This document shows, piece by piece, positions 14,201 through 23,164 of a stretch of DNA of 23,399 nt. Positions within the stretch are counted from its first letter, which is position 1; each line of letters begins with the position of its first letter. This stretch comes from Zygnema cylindricum. Its lineage: Eukaryota > Streptophyta > Zygnematophyceae > Zygnematales > Zygnemataceae. The stretch covers positions 1 through 23,399 of the forward strand of contig JBBHKE010002321.1 of assembly GCA_037447655.1 (NCBI GenBank). The letters are read 5' to 3'. The notes under the pieces were generated by a model. It was not told the DNA's origin and did not search any database. It saw only the letters and a program-made list of their open reading frames with translations. The translations under genes were made by a program, and so were the position numbers.

Positions 14201-17091
14201 AATTTGAGCCCAAATCCACTACGGAGTGCAAGAAAAAACTAGGAATAACGATGGTATTTCAACCAATTTTTGCGTTTCCAGTGACGTCGTTATTGAAATG
14301 TTTCCACACTTTATGAAACAATCCAGAATTAAAACCGGAATCCTGACTTAACCAGACTCCTCCTTATCCTGACTCCTCTTATCCTCCTCCCCTCTTCTCC
14401 TCCTCCTTCCTTTTTTTTAATTCTTTGTTGGATTTCCAGATCTCAGCTTGAAGAAATCTTTGAAAAGTTTGCCTGTGCTTGGAACGATCTACGAACAAAA
14501 GTTCGGCGCTTCAGATGTCGCGAATTTACCGAAAACGAGATTCCAGAAATGAGCTTGGCTCGACCTCTGGCTTTGTGCTTAATGGAAACGCGAGACAGTG
14601 GAGCTTATCTTTGTGGGATGCTGGAAATGCTGGCAAATCTTCAAAACATTTTTCTAGAAGAAGTCGAAGCTTTGAAGCAGCAGGACGGTCTGTGCCCTCT
14701 TTTGGCTACCAGAGAAGAAGGAATGGAACCTACACGAGGGCAGATTCGTTCCATCCCCGCCCAAATGAGCACAGTGAGTTTAAAAATGGAGGTTCAATTG
14801 TAGCTAAGGAGAGTAAAAATTGTGTAGTCTAGAAAGTTTATGCGTTGTTTTTATTGATCCGGTGTGCTTTAACTTCTATTTTTATTCTTGTTCAAGGTTC
14901 ACCCCAGAGGTCTTGTTTTTTGTTTCAGTTTGTCCGATGTGTGTCTGAGAGAAGATCGTATTATAATTTTGCAGACGAAGACGGTAGTGGTTTACAATGA
15001 GGACTGGGCAGAAGGATTAGTGCGACAGAGGAGTATGGCCGGTTTGGAATACGGTTGTGGATTTGGGTTAAGTTTTGATTTTCAAGGCATAAAAAACCAG
15101 CTGGCGCGGCGACTGGTAGTGGGCAAATGTCATCTTGATGTTGTGAGTTCCTGAGACCCTTTGTTTATCCAAATACTCTCCGATAACATTCTGATGACTT
15201 TTGTCATTTTCGTCTTCAAAAATGCCAGATAAGAAATGTGCTTCATTCGAGGAACAACATTGGTTTCATTCACGCGTTGACACATTTAGCTTTTGTAATT
15301 ACCGGCAATTGCTAATAAACCCTCGTACAAAAAGAATTAGAATGGAGGTAAACATAATGCAGGTCCAGAAGGATGATTTTGACTTTTTTTTCATTTTCAC
15401 ATATTTATGTCAAAAGTGGGGAGTGGCGTTGGGATATCCGAAACTTTTTGGTGTCTTTTCACTACATCTTAGTTGTTCACATTCACGAACTAGAAATCAG
15501 TTTAATCTCACTTCGCGAGAAAAGGAATTTTTCCTGCGTAACATAAGGTTTGAATTCAAATCATGCCAATGGAATTTGTAGAAATGTGAACTTATATGTA
15601 AACAAGGGGTTAATGTGTAGCTACACGCCTAATTTAATTTTGTAAATACAGAGGGATGAGCTAAATTTTGTCCCATGTCGGCATGATGACATGCTGGTAA
15701 GCTTACTTGGTGACATCTCCACTGTCGGTTTGAATTACCATACTGTTAACTTCGAATAACCGAACAACCTTTAAAGATCAGATTTGGCCAAAGGTGATTT
15801 TTGGGCGTCACGTTTTCTGTAGTCTGGCCCTTCCTCCCGACATGTGGAAAACCAATCTGTCGATTTGAACTTTCATGTGTTCAGTTAACCCGGTTTTGAA
15901 CTTTTCGGCATTTTTGAACAGTTTTAAAACCATTGAACTCGGTGGATATAGATGTTTGTCACCCGGGTTCTGTTGTTTTTACAAGAGTCTGACATTTCAT
16001 ATCTTCTGTTCATTAACAACGCCACTTTTGAGCCACGGTTTGACAGGGTGATCTTCAAGAATTTCCCTACGAAGGGGAGTCTTTCAGTCAACACGCGGAG
16101 GTTCTTTCAGTTGTCGGAAGTAAAGTTACCCAGGGAACTCTCAAAGAGGAGAACATTCGAGCTATTTCTGTTCAAGTGGAAGACGCCGGTATTGGTGTGG
16201 GTAGTGTTTTGGCTTCTCTTCACATTTGCCTCGGATATCTCGAAAAGACAGGTGGCGATCCCTCAGAACCTATCGTGGATTATGCGGAACGCTGGCTCGA
16301 CAAATCCGTATTGTCGATGTTCGACTCGACTTCTCTGAGAAATGTGCAATTGCGCCACATAGTTTGCCTCTATGAGGGTTTGGAAGATGTGCTCTCTCAA
16401 TCCATAGAAGTAAGTACCTTTTTCCTCTTTTAAGTAGTTTTTCCCTCTTGGTAAAAGTTGTCGTGGAAGCTGTCTTATTTGTGAAAATGTGTGTTCCTTT
16501 TGTTGTTTTTAGTTGCATACTTCCCAAGGTCTTATGTACCAGATATAAGCAAGTGCTTATCACCAGGAGTTTTATTTCAATTATACTTCGAATTCGTAAA
16601 ATAGCTTGATAATTTTTTCCCATCATGTACAGTTCTCAAATGCAAATTAGGGAACCCTCTTACAAGTGTAAGAGGGAAATGTTGGAGAGAAGATAGGATA
16701 GTGCTCTCATTTTGCCTTCCGAAATGTCACGCAGGAGTTTGTCCACGCTAATTTCCAAAAGCCGTTAACGGAGGAAGTGGAGATAGAACTCAAGAAGGTA
16801 GTGACCTTTGAAAACCTTAAAAAAGGGAAAGGGAAAGCAATTTCAGAAACTCTTCAGGCAATCCAAGCCGATGTATTTGCGAGTGTCTTGCGACGTTTTA
16901 TGTTCCGATACTTGGCCTTTGAAAATTTCAAAGGCAAAGACCCTTTGAAACTGTATCTGGTCGACAATCGAATCGCGAATTGGCCTTTAGAATCTCCTGA
17001 CGTGGACGATCTGGAAGATCTTCTCCCAGATTCGCTCCTACTTGAACATTCCTTTGAATGCTATCGGTTTTTGAGGCGTGAATCGACATAA
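1..17091 (+). CDS. RNF213/mysterin-like giant AAA+ E3 ubiquitin ligase, 5' partial, 20 exons
   Basis: My exon chain is <1-1178, 1642-2937, 3253-3426, 3576-4228, 4461-4569, 4760-4873, 5433-5969, 6353-6501, 7142-7364, 7704-7936, 8045-8195, 8357-8458, 9222-9431, 9841-9965, 10135-12980, 13318-14071, 14440-14773, 14975-15142, 16047-16409, 16735-17091. Every junction is GT-AG, phases match throughout, and it reads 3357 codons then TAA at 17089. From my recollection of animal RNF213 (about 5200 aa in human), domain order and many local motifs agree from the AAA2 region to the C terminus; roughly the first third lies upstream. Animal RNF213 is a cytosolic dynein-like AAA+ ubiquitin ligase acting on lipid droplets and intracellular pathogens; that role is not shown here. 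The frame is open from base 3, so no start codon is assigned. Least certain junctions: 9965/10135 and 15142/16047, chosen because phase and alignment both fit. Confidence 0.9.
2260..4228 (+). other. AAA3 module (Walker A and Walker B) and start of AAA4
   Basis: This module spans the 3' half of exon 2 and exons 3-4. The Walker A motif GETGCGKT has its Lys at residue 778 (codon 2797-2799). Walker B is VFLDEIN at residues 827-833 in exon 3 (3253-3426), followed by the sensor-like strand VLAACNPYR. Exon 4 (3576-4228) carries YRVHPLPEAMLDFVWDYG, a signature of RNF213 between AAA3 and AAA4, then ends in the AAA4 Walker A, GKPGSGKT (Lys at residue 1091, codon 4200-4202). In animal RNF213, AAA3 and AAA4 are the catalytically active ATPase modules, and all key residues I can check are present here. 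The exon 4 donor splits a Ser codon (phase 2). Confidence 0.85.
4461..5969 (+). other. AAA4 module, remainder (Walker B, sensor/arginine region)
   Basis: Exon 5 (4461-4569) is short and encodes SNLRGRESKDIYFQKLP and onward, matching the SNLKGK-type segment of animal RNF213. Exon 6 (4760-4873) carries Walker B as VVVLDEVGLAE, with Asp at residue 1160 and Glu at 1161. Exon 7 (5433-5969) continues with LHTLLEPD and ISNWALDAAKMNRA, the conserved AAA4 segment carrying the sensor Asn and an Arg. The two introns of 559 and 383 bp on either side of exon 7 show nothing else recognisable. The ATPase should be active on sequence grounds. Confidence 0.85.
6353..9965 (+). other. AAA5/AAA6 degenerate modules and lead into the E3 module
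   Basis: Exons 8-14 (6353-6501, 7142-7364, 7704-7936, 8045-8195, 8357-8458, 9222-9431, 9841-9965) encode the region matching AAA5 and AAA6. I see no complete Walker A motif; GSSGAG at the start of exon 8 is only P-loop-like. Conserved landmarks are LVLLRNLKQIWTSLYDMLNQ, a FRCVVTVDE strand followed by PPFVNRFEK (the inactive AAA5 core), IKAVIFTKSS in exon 12, and LCGWELLALDNLEPS in exon 14, matching the FQGGLWQSVHIDDL-type segment just before the E3 module in animals. Animal AAA5 and AAA6 are also thought to be inactive and structural. Exon 14 is short and its 5' end rests on the acceptor gcgcag at 9840. Confidence 0.8.
10135..12980 (+). other. E3 module (RING-less) with RZ-type zinc finger, single large exon
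   Basis: One 2846-nt exon encodes residues 1751-2699. It starts after ccctgcag and completes a Gly codon begun at 9965. Matching landmarks include LPFSSHFARAVDQSF and ETSPLGKIAGCVKDDL (animal TPLGRFLAQL segment), then a helical middle, then the RZ finger at 12791-12900. The zinc finger reads C2641-x4-C2646-x6-C2653-x8-C2662-x2-C2665, followed by a short IADGRGSH segment where animals have the Gly-rich end of the RZ. C2653, in the NCG context, lines up with the catalytic Cys of human RNF213, and C2646 occupies the usual His position. No CxxC/CxH cluster typical of a RING occurs anywhere in this exon. Ubiquitin ligase activity through the RZ is expected by family, not shown. Confidence 0.85.
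13318..17091 (+). other. RNF213 C-terminal domain (E3 shell/CTD) and stop
   Basis: Exons 16-20 (13318-14071, 14440-14773, 14975-15142, 16047-16409, 16735-17091) encode residues 2700-3357. Landmarks matching animal RNF213 are LVYRLLHLISRAALLFGF right after the RZ linker, LVEWAKVLHSRLSHSLTR, RPLALCLMETRDSGAYL with LQNIFLEEV, KTVVVYNEDW with KNQLARRLVVGK, and ASLHICLGYLEKTGGDP followed by YAERWLDKS. The last exon begins after cacgcag and ends with DSLLLEHSFECYRFLRREST, then TAA. I join 15142 directly to 16047 because phase 0 is kept and the animal protein has no extra segment there; an alternative exon in that 904-bp intron gives an early stop or a poor match. Confidence 0.85.
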
Positions 17092-18240
17092 ACACGGTGA
17101 GAAAATTTCTATTTCCTTTTTTATTTTCTAATTTGAGTAGTTTCTTAGTTGTCATACATACCCAAGAGCAAGATTCTGCAAACCTGTGCAATTTTGGCAA
17201 ACGAATGTTCGTTTGTTTTTCATGAAGTCCAGTTTTTTTTTCCTTTTATGTTTGTCCCAGAGGTGTTTGAAAAGAAGGCATGCGTGGCCTCAGCTAATCT
17301 CCACCGTAAATTTTACTGAACGTAATGATATCCTTTTATATATTTTTTTGCTCTTTTTGTTTTTTGTTCTGAATATTAATATAAATTCGATGCTTTTGTG
17401 GAGGACAGGTGCACTTTTTTCATCAAACACGGTGCGAAGTTTACAAATCTTTGATACTCAAGGTTGTGGTTTTAGAAGTAGAAGTGGGACAGACTTACTA
17501 TCTGGTCATTTTACATAATGTAGTGACTTCCTTCTAATCAGTCTTTCCTTTTAAATAGTCTTCATATGCGATAGTGTATATAGTTCTATGCTGATGAGAT
17601 GTACAAAGTTTGTAAATAGTGTGAAGTTGTAAATAGTCAACTAAATCCGTAGTTCGAAGAGTTCACTTTCCCAGGAATGTTAGGATTGGAGACTTGGAAA
17701 CTAAACACTTTTACGCACCACACTTCTTGTAAAATGCAATTTTGACCTCTTTTTCGGTCTTATCTTTTCTGTTGATTGTTTGTCATGGCTCCGGTTTGGC
17801 TTGAGCCGTTTGAGAAGTTTGAATCGTTATGAACATAAAATTTGCGAAAAGATAGAAATTTCAGCGAAATTTCAGCGAGTTTTTTATCTAACTGGTTGAA
17901 TACAAAGTAAAGAAAGCAAATGTATATTGGTATATCTGTTTTTTTTGCTCTAGTTCTTAACAGATCATACAGATCGTACTTTGTACGACCTAATGACTTT
18001 GTAAAACTACATGAAAATGCATTGCTATCATACAAAAACTATTAGTGCTGAACTTTCAGGGCCTCGTTGTGCTTGCTACTTCAAACTTTAAGAGTTTTAG
18101 TGTTTCACTTTATTGCGTCTAAATTGATATTCTGACATTGTCCAAATTAAAGTACACGGAGTAAAAGCACGACTTGTAAATAAATGTAGTGTGTGATAAG
18201 TGAGTGTGCAATAAGAGAAAGAGAACAGTTTATACACTTT
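17092..18240 (+). other. 3' UTR of the RNF213-like gene and AT-rich intergenic DNA
   Basis: No coding exon is recognisable. The sequence is AT-rich with T-runs. Candidate 3'-end signals on the plus strand are two TGTAAATAGT copies at 17611 and 17628 and an AATAAA at about 18179. The poly(A) site cannot be placed without transcript data. Short open frames here (for example 17186-17518) have no family resemblance and start in T-rich sequence. Confidence 0.4.
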
Positions 18241-18284
18241 GTTAACTCTATTCCATGTCTATCGACCTTTTTTTCGGTGATTCG

Positions 18285-18335
18285 CAGAAAGACAAAAAGT
18301 GGATAATTGATTCTGGTGCGTCCCATCATGAAAGG
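18285..18335 (+). mobile_element. Relic resembling the Ty1/copia retrotransposon protease active site
   Basis: In the frame of 18288 the sequence reads KDKKWIIDSGASHH. The WIIDSGASHH core (Trp codon 18300-18302, Asp codon 18309-18311) is the classic aspartic protease motif of Ty1/copia gag-pol. The family normally continues with MTG or similar; here it drifts to ERILYQEK and reaches a stop soon after. No gag, zinc knuckle, integrase, reverse transcriptase or LTR is recognisable nearby, so this is at best a 50-bp fossil. A chance match of ten residues is unlikely but cannot be excluded. Confidence 0.5.
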
Positions 18336-18713
18336 ATTCTTTACCAAGAAAAAATCACAACAAAACACGAGAAAGTTGGTATAAGATTATGAGTGGGTTG
18401 GAGAAAAGAACCAATTTGTTGACCACATCAGATCCACGTTTTATCCGATACACCATTAAAACCCCTTTCCTTTCATATATAACAAATGTCACACAAAACA
18501 ACTGAAATCAAAAACAAAAAAACTGTAGAAAAGCTCGCGGATAATACACCGGTTTAAATCTAAAAATAATCTTAAAACTACTCATTCCCCGTTTATATAC
18601 AACGATAAAACTAAAGGAGCTATCAGTTTTGTTTTACAAAAAACATTATTTCTTAAAGCTAGGTTAAAAGTGATTTTTATTTTAAAAACTCCACCGTTTG
18701 GCGACTCGTTTCT

Positions 18714-18863
18714 GAGAGGGAGAGGGAGGCGTATAGCTAGAGGGAGAGGGAGAGGGAGAGGGAGAGGGAGTGGGAGTGGGAGAGGTAGAGGGAGGAAGAG
18801 AGGGAGAGGGAGGGAGAGGGAAAGGAAGAGAGGGAGAGCTAGAGGTAGAGGGAGAGGGAGAGA
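18714..18863 (+). repeat. GGGAGA hexanucleotide microsatellite/purine block
   Basis: About 150 bp of nearly pure purine built from GGGAGA and variants (GGTAGA, GGAAGA, GAGAGG). It translates as Arg-Gly repeats on the plus strand, but the flanks are non-coding, so I treat it as a simple repeat rather than an RGG protein. The same hexamer recurs inside the kinase gene (coding, about 22999-23028, and in the intronic tract). Confidence 0.9.
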
Positions 18864-18890
18864 CGTCCCAGGAAAAATTGCTTGTATAAC

Positions 18891-18948
18891 AAATCAGATC
18901 TAAAAGCCATTTGGGATTTAAATCAGATCTACAAGCCATTTGGAATTT
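18891..18948 (+). repeat. 29-bp tandem duplication (two copies)
   Basis: Copies 18891-18919 and 18920-18948 are adjacent and differ at 2 of 29 positions. Each begins AAATCAGATCTA and contains AGCCATTTGG. No gene lies here. Confidence 0.85.
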
Positions 18949-19450
18949 CCCTTTTTCTTTTTTTTACTTTTTTTAAAAGAATAACCAGAAAATTTTGCCA
19001 AAAAAAAAGGCGGTCGCATTTTATCGTCTCCGACTTTGTGTCTCCACATCTTCCAAATATCTCACCACCTTCACAAAACAACAAACAAGCTAGCATTAAG
19101 AAAAAAAAAAAAAAAAAAAAAAAAAGCTCCAAAAAAAAAAATTAACAACCCAACCAGCACCACTACACCACTATTAGCGGTAAGGATTTATTAGCGTTGA
19201 TGCGAATTTAGAATATATGATACCAAATATCATATTGCAAAGACATATTATAATCCTGACATATTGTAGTCCACTCTCTTCAATAGTGTTTTTAAAACTA
19301 TTTTGGGATATTTGGCCAGAAAAGTCACGACTAAATTAGTGTTTTTCACTCTAATAACGATGGAAGGTGTACCGTTGTAAGTTATTCACTCGATAAGAAA
19401 TAATCCCATTTCAAACCACTCTATTAAGAGGTTTGAGGGGGTTTTCTCCC
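18949..19450. other. Intergenic AT-rich DNA with poly(A) run
   Basis: No gene is visible. A run of about 27 A follows 19099, with a second A-run at about 19131. A long A-run can mark a retroposon tail, but I see no element body or clear target-site duplication. Confidence 0.5.
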
Positions 19451-19454
19451 CTCT

Positions 19455-19820
19455 TTTATTGGATCGATTTTCACAGAAAGCAACAATTACGTTTTTTAAT
19501 GACCATGTTTAAAAACTTAACCCAAAACATTTCGCTTTCACTTTTTGGCCGATTTTCACAAAAACAATCAGCGAAACCGTGTTTGAAAACTTACTACTTT
19601 TCTTTTTGACCCATTTTTATAAAATCAACCACGAGTTAATGAAAAACCATGTTTGAGAACTTACACAACCTTTTCTTTTTAACAGATTTTCACAAAAACC
19701 ATCAGAATGTTTACAAAAACACGTGTTTGAAAACTTTGAAAACTTCTGTTGCCTTTTCTCTTTGACAGATTTAACGAAAACAATCACTGACTTCATGAAA
19801 AAATGTGTTTTAAAACTTAC
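19455..19820 (-). repeat. Degenerate tandem array, period about 70-83 bp, next to the kinase exon
   Basis: Plus-strand units share a core like GATTTTCACAAAAACAATCA followed by a CCGTGTTTGAAAACTTAC-type end. Unit ends fall at about 19520, 19594, 19664, 19737 and 19820. Read on the minus strand, several units start GTAAGTTTTCAAACA or similar, resembling a 5' splice site. The array abuts a duplicated kinase exon end (19815-19870), and the period is close to that duplication's 74-bp offset. Confidence 0.7.
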
Positions 19821-19870
19821 ATCGGCCATTTTCAACCTCTCTTCCCTTATGGAAACAGTACAAGCAAACC
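19815..19870 (-). pseudogene. Duplicated 3' end of a kinase exon with its splice donor
   Basis: This segment repeats 19889-19944 at a 74-bp offset. On the minus strand both encode CTVS-x-REER-x-K-MAD followed by GTAAGT, with the copy reading Ile and Leu where the main exon has Phe and Pro. Reading frame and donor are preserved. It covers only the last part of the exon and has no acceptor of its own, so it is a partial exon duplication. Confidence 0.75.
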
Positions 19871-19894
19871 AAAAAAAAAAAAAAAAATACTTAC

Positions 19895-20045
19895 ATCGGC
19901 CATTTTGGGTCTCTCTTCCCTAAAGGAAACAGTACAAACAAGGGCGATTTTTGCCATCATCTCCGCCTGAACCTGGTCGTATTCTCCGTTGAGTCGAGGA
20001 TCCATAATTTGTTCATAATCGCCTTTTTAGAGAGTGCTGATGGGC
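19895..20045 (-). CDS. Kinase exon 4: C-lobe end, with apparent extra base
   Basis: Follows the acceptor ctttgcag. The family match reads AHQHSL then KGDYEQIMDPRLNGEYDQV, MMAKIALVCT, REERPKMAD and the donor gtaagt at 19894. The exon is 151 nt; a run of five A (plus-strand T 20024-20028) appears one base long, because phase 0 from the acceptor otherwise runs out of frame before KGDYEQ. The 199-nt intron upstream is T/C-rich near its 3' end. Confidence 0.75.
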
Positions 20046-20244
20046 CTGCAAAGATATATTATACCCATTTTTACCTGTTTATACCCAACTGTATGCACCG
20101 GTTTTTTTTTTTTTCATTTTCATTTTCATTTTCTTTTTTTGGTGTTTTTTTTCAGATGTTTTTTCTAACTTTAATAAAAGGACCAACGAAAAAGAAAAAA
20201 GAAAAAGAATAATAGTAAAAAAAGGTCCCCTTATTAATTATTAC

Positions 20245-20477
20245 CCAATCGGTGATATATCGAGGATTTCTCGCTTGAGAAGCCGGTTTTTGACCCGACA
20301 AAATCTCCAAAAGAACGACGCCATAGGAATAAACGTCAATCGCCTCGGTTACTTCTCCAAAACGAATATATTCCGGAGCAACATAACCTTCGGTTCCCAT
20401 AATCGCCGTAACTTCAAAGGGCTCAAACTGACTTTGACCGTCCGGAACAAGGTTTTGCCGAAACCAAAATCTGCAAC
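20245..20477 (-). CDS. Kinase exon 3: DFG to APE and helix F, with one-base frameshift
   Basis: After the acceptor gtcgccag the phase-0 frame reads VADFGFGK (Asp of DFG at 20471). From about 20450 the family match continues in the next frame: [11 protein letters not shown], then [30 protein letters not shown] and ITDW. The frame changes around a run of four A (plus-strand T at 20453-20456); one additional A there would restore it. The exon is 233 nt, one short of a multiple of three. Donor gtaata at 20244. Confidence 0.8.
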
Positions 20478-20519
20478 CTGGCGACAAAAATGCACCACCC
20501 AACAGTCAGCTCATATTAT

Positions 20520-21168
<649 letters not shown>

Positions 21169-21423
21169 TCAATTTTATAACTTAAAAAGAACAATAGAAG
21201 TCTGCCACTTGGCAACCATCCGCCTTTTTTTTTCACGCCACAGGTTTTCTAAGTTATTTCAAGGTTTTCCTGAGTTTTTTTGATTTTTTTTTGGGTGTTC
21301 AGGGTTTTTGGGTTTTTCCCTTCTTTTTGTTTTTGTTATAGACGGGACGATAGAGAGGTTGCAAAATAGGAAAAAAAATTGTTTTTTAGTAGGCATGAGA
21401 TTGCAAGGATTTAAATTTTTTGG

Positions 21424-21770
21424 AGTAGTTTTCACCAGGTCTGGATTTTTTTTGGAAAAGTTTTGTAAAGGGTTTCAAAAGTTTTGAAAATTTTTGAAAA
21501 CGTTGGAGGTTTTGGAAAGGTCTTGAAAAGATTTGCAAAGGAGTGAAAAGACGAAGAAACAATATGAGAATTTTTGAAAAGGCAAAGAAGTGAAAAGTTG
21601 GAGAAATTGAAAAGATGAAACAGTGAAAACACTGAGAAATGAAAAATCGAAGAAACGAAATGACGGCGATACAAAAAAACGAAGAAACGAAAAGCCCTTT
21701 AACGAAGAAATAAAAATATGAACAAACAAAAAGATGAACAAATGAAAAGATGAAGGAAGGCATAAATGAA
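21424..21770 (+). repeat. Degenerate purine-rich (GAAAAG/GAAGAAACGAAA) minisatellite
   Basis: The plus strand carries many variants of GAAAAGATGAA, AAGAAACGAAA and TTTTGAAAA without a strict period. It is intronic to the kinase gene. No exon is recognisable in it. Confidence 0.6.
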
Positions 21771-21777
21771 AAATTAC

Positions 21778-21935
21778 TTGAGGCTCAAATTTTTCGTCGA
21801 GCAAAATGTTCGCCGATTTGACGTCCCGGTGAATAATAGGAGGGACACAAAATTCGTGTAAATACTTAAGTCCTTCTGCGGCTCCTTTCGCAATTTTGAA
21901 TCTCTGAGCCCAAGTGAGAGGAGGTTGTAGAGGAT
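21778..21935 (-). CDS. Kinase exon 2: helix E and catalytic loop
   Basis: Follows the acceptor ttttcag and completes the Asp codon from exon 1. It encodes [22 protein letters not shown], then the catalytic loop [14 protein letters not shown] with the catalytic Asp codon at 21825 (RD-type kinase) and Lys and Asn in place. It ends EKFEPQ with the donor gtaatt at 21777 (phase 0). This is the exon layout expected for a plant RLK: the DFG motif starts the next exon. Confidence 0.9.
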
Positions 21936-22647
21936 CTGAAAAAAGAAAAACAGGACAAGAAAACCGTTTAAAACAGCAAAAAAAAACAAAGAAAGGGAAA
22001 AAAAAAACTATGGAATGAGGAAACGGAAAATAGAATAGGAGTAAGAATAGAAAGGAAGTTGGGAATATGGTACTACATTTCATATGCCAAATAAAAAATA
22101 AGAATAGGAGAAGAGTTAAGCCTTTAGTCGACTTTCGATTCAGAAATGACTATGGAAATAAAACAATGGAGAAAAACAAAGTTACAAAGACATCTCACTA
22201 CAGTTTAAGTGTATACAAATATTATTGATTCGATAGGAAAATGTGGATGTTCTATTTGTAAAAGTTTTTTGATGCAAATGATCAAGAAATGCAAATTTCT
22301 TGGAGCTTCTAAGAACTTTGAAAAACCCCATTCCAAAAAAATTCCTCTGACCAAAAAATGTTGCAGAACTCTTCATCAATTCCAAACTATAAACCTTTAA
22401 TTCATTCAAAACTTGGTTTACTCACTGAAAATTACTTTATTCATTGAAAATAAGTTTATTCATTGAAAATTAGTTTTTTCATTAAAAATTAGTAAGTTAG
22501 AAAGAAAAAGAAAGAAAGAAAGAAAACACACACACTGAATTTAGTGTGGATTTCAGCGGAAAGATACATGATATAAGAAAACCTCTACACAAGCCACACT
22601 AAATAAAAATTCAGGGTTTGGAGTTTATTAGGGATTGATAAACTCAC
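21936..22647 (-). other. Kinase intron 1, no other gene
   Basis: 712-bp AT-rich intron bounded by gtgagt (22647) and ttttcag (21936). It contains the short repeat noted separately and an AAAG/AC microsatellite near 22500-22535. I see no other coding sequence. Confidence 0.7.
22416..22495 (+). repeat. About 20-bp tandem repeat (TTTATTCATTGAAAATTAG type), four copies
   Basis: Four imperfect adjacent copies of a unit like TTTATTCATTGAAAATTAG lie within the first kinase intron. Confidence 0.75.
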
Positions 22648-23152
22648 CCCTTAATTTACCGTCCAGCGAACCGTTCGGCAAAAAATCGAAAACCAAAAAA
22701 CAACTATCTCCCGCCAAACAACTTCCTTTCAACTGGACCAAATTTTTGTGAAAAACTTTCCTCACCACTTTAATCTCGGTCAAAAATTGAGCCCAACCGT
22801 TTCGATCTCCTACAATTCCTTTCAATTTTTTAATCGCCACTTGTTGCCCTCTTAAATATCCGAGATAAACCGTACCACAACCTCCCTCTCCTAATACTAC
22901 ATTTTTCGAAAAATTGTCGGTAGCCTCCAAAAGTTCCTCGAGACTATACTCTTGCTCCAACATGTCCATAAATTTCCCTCTCGAGGAGTCGACATTAGGA
23001 AAGGGAGAGGGAGAGGGAGAGGGAGAGAATCCGGGTGCGGAAACGATTCTCTCTATACCATTTTCATGGGAGAAGATTCTGTTACTATTACTATTTGAAC
23101 CAACTAAAATATTGGGTGCCGATTCCACTTTCAAAACACCTATCCACCCCAA
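22648..23152 (-). CDS. Kinase exon 1: juxtamembrane segment and kinase N-lobe
   Basis: The frame is open across 23152 and upstream; the true exon start is not determined and the first base of this span is not an ATG. It begins with a low-complexity Ser/Asn/Pro region, including an SPSPSPSP stretch encoded by a CCCTCT hexamer repeat (about 22999-23028). Then YSLEELLEATDNFS, a typical pre-kinase motif of plant RLKs, leads into the glycine loop GEGGCG, VAIKK (Lys codon at 22831), a helix-C Glu in FLTEIKVV, and NLVQLKG. It ends at KLRG, where the donor gtgagt starts at 22647, leaving one base of a split Asp codon. Confidence 0.85.
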
Positions 23153-23164
23153 GCGAAAGACGGT

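Noticed and set aside
15201-15581. A separate coding exon or small gene in the 904-bp intron
   Set aside because: Its frame does not follow from the preceding exon, and it shows no RNF213 resemblance. I kept only the poison-exon possibility as a finding.
15952-16046. An exon extending upstream of 16047 in another frame
   Set aside because: The correct frame has a stop at 16041, and the acceptor tttgacag at 16046 gives a good family match from 16047 on.
17186-17518. A small gene after the RNF213-like stop
   Set aside because: T-rich, no start context or family similarity; more likely 3' UTR or intergenic.
18670-18903. An RGG/Arg-Gly-rich protein on the plus strand
   Set aside because: It is only translation of the GGGAGA microsatellite; flanks have no coding character.
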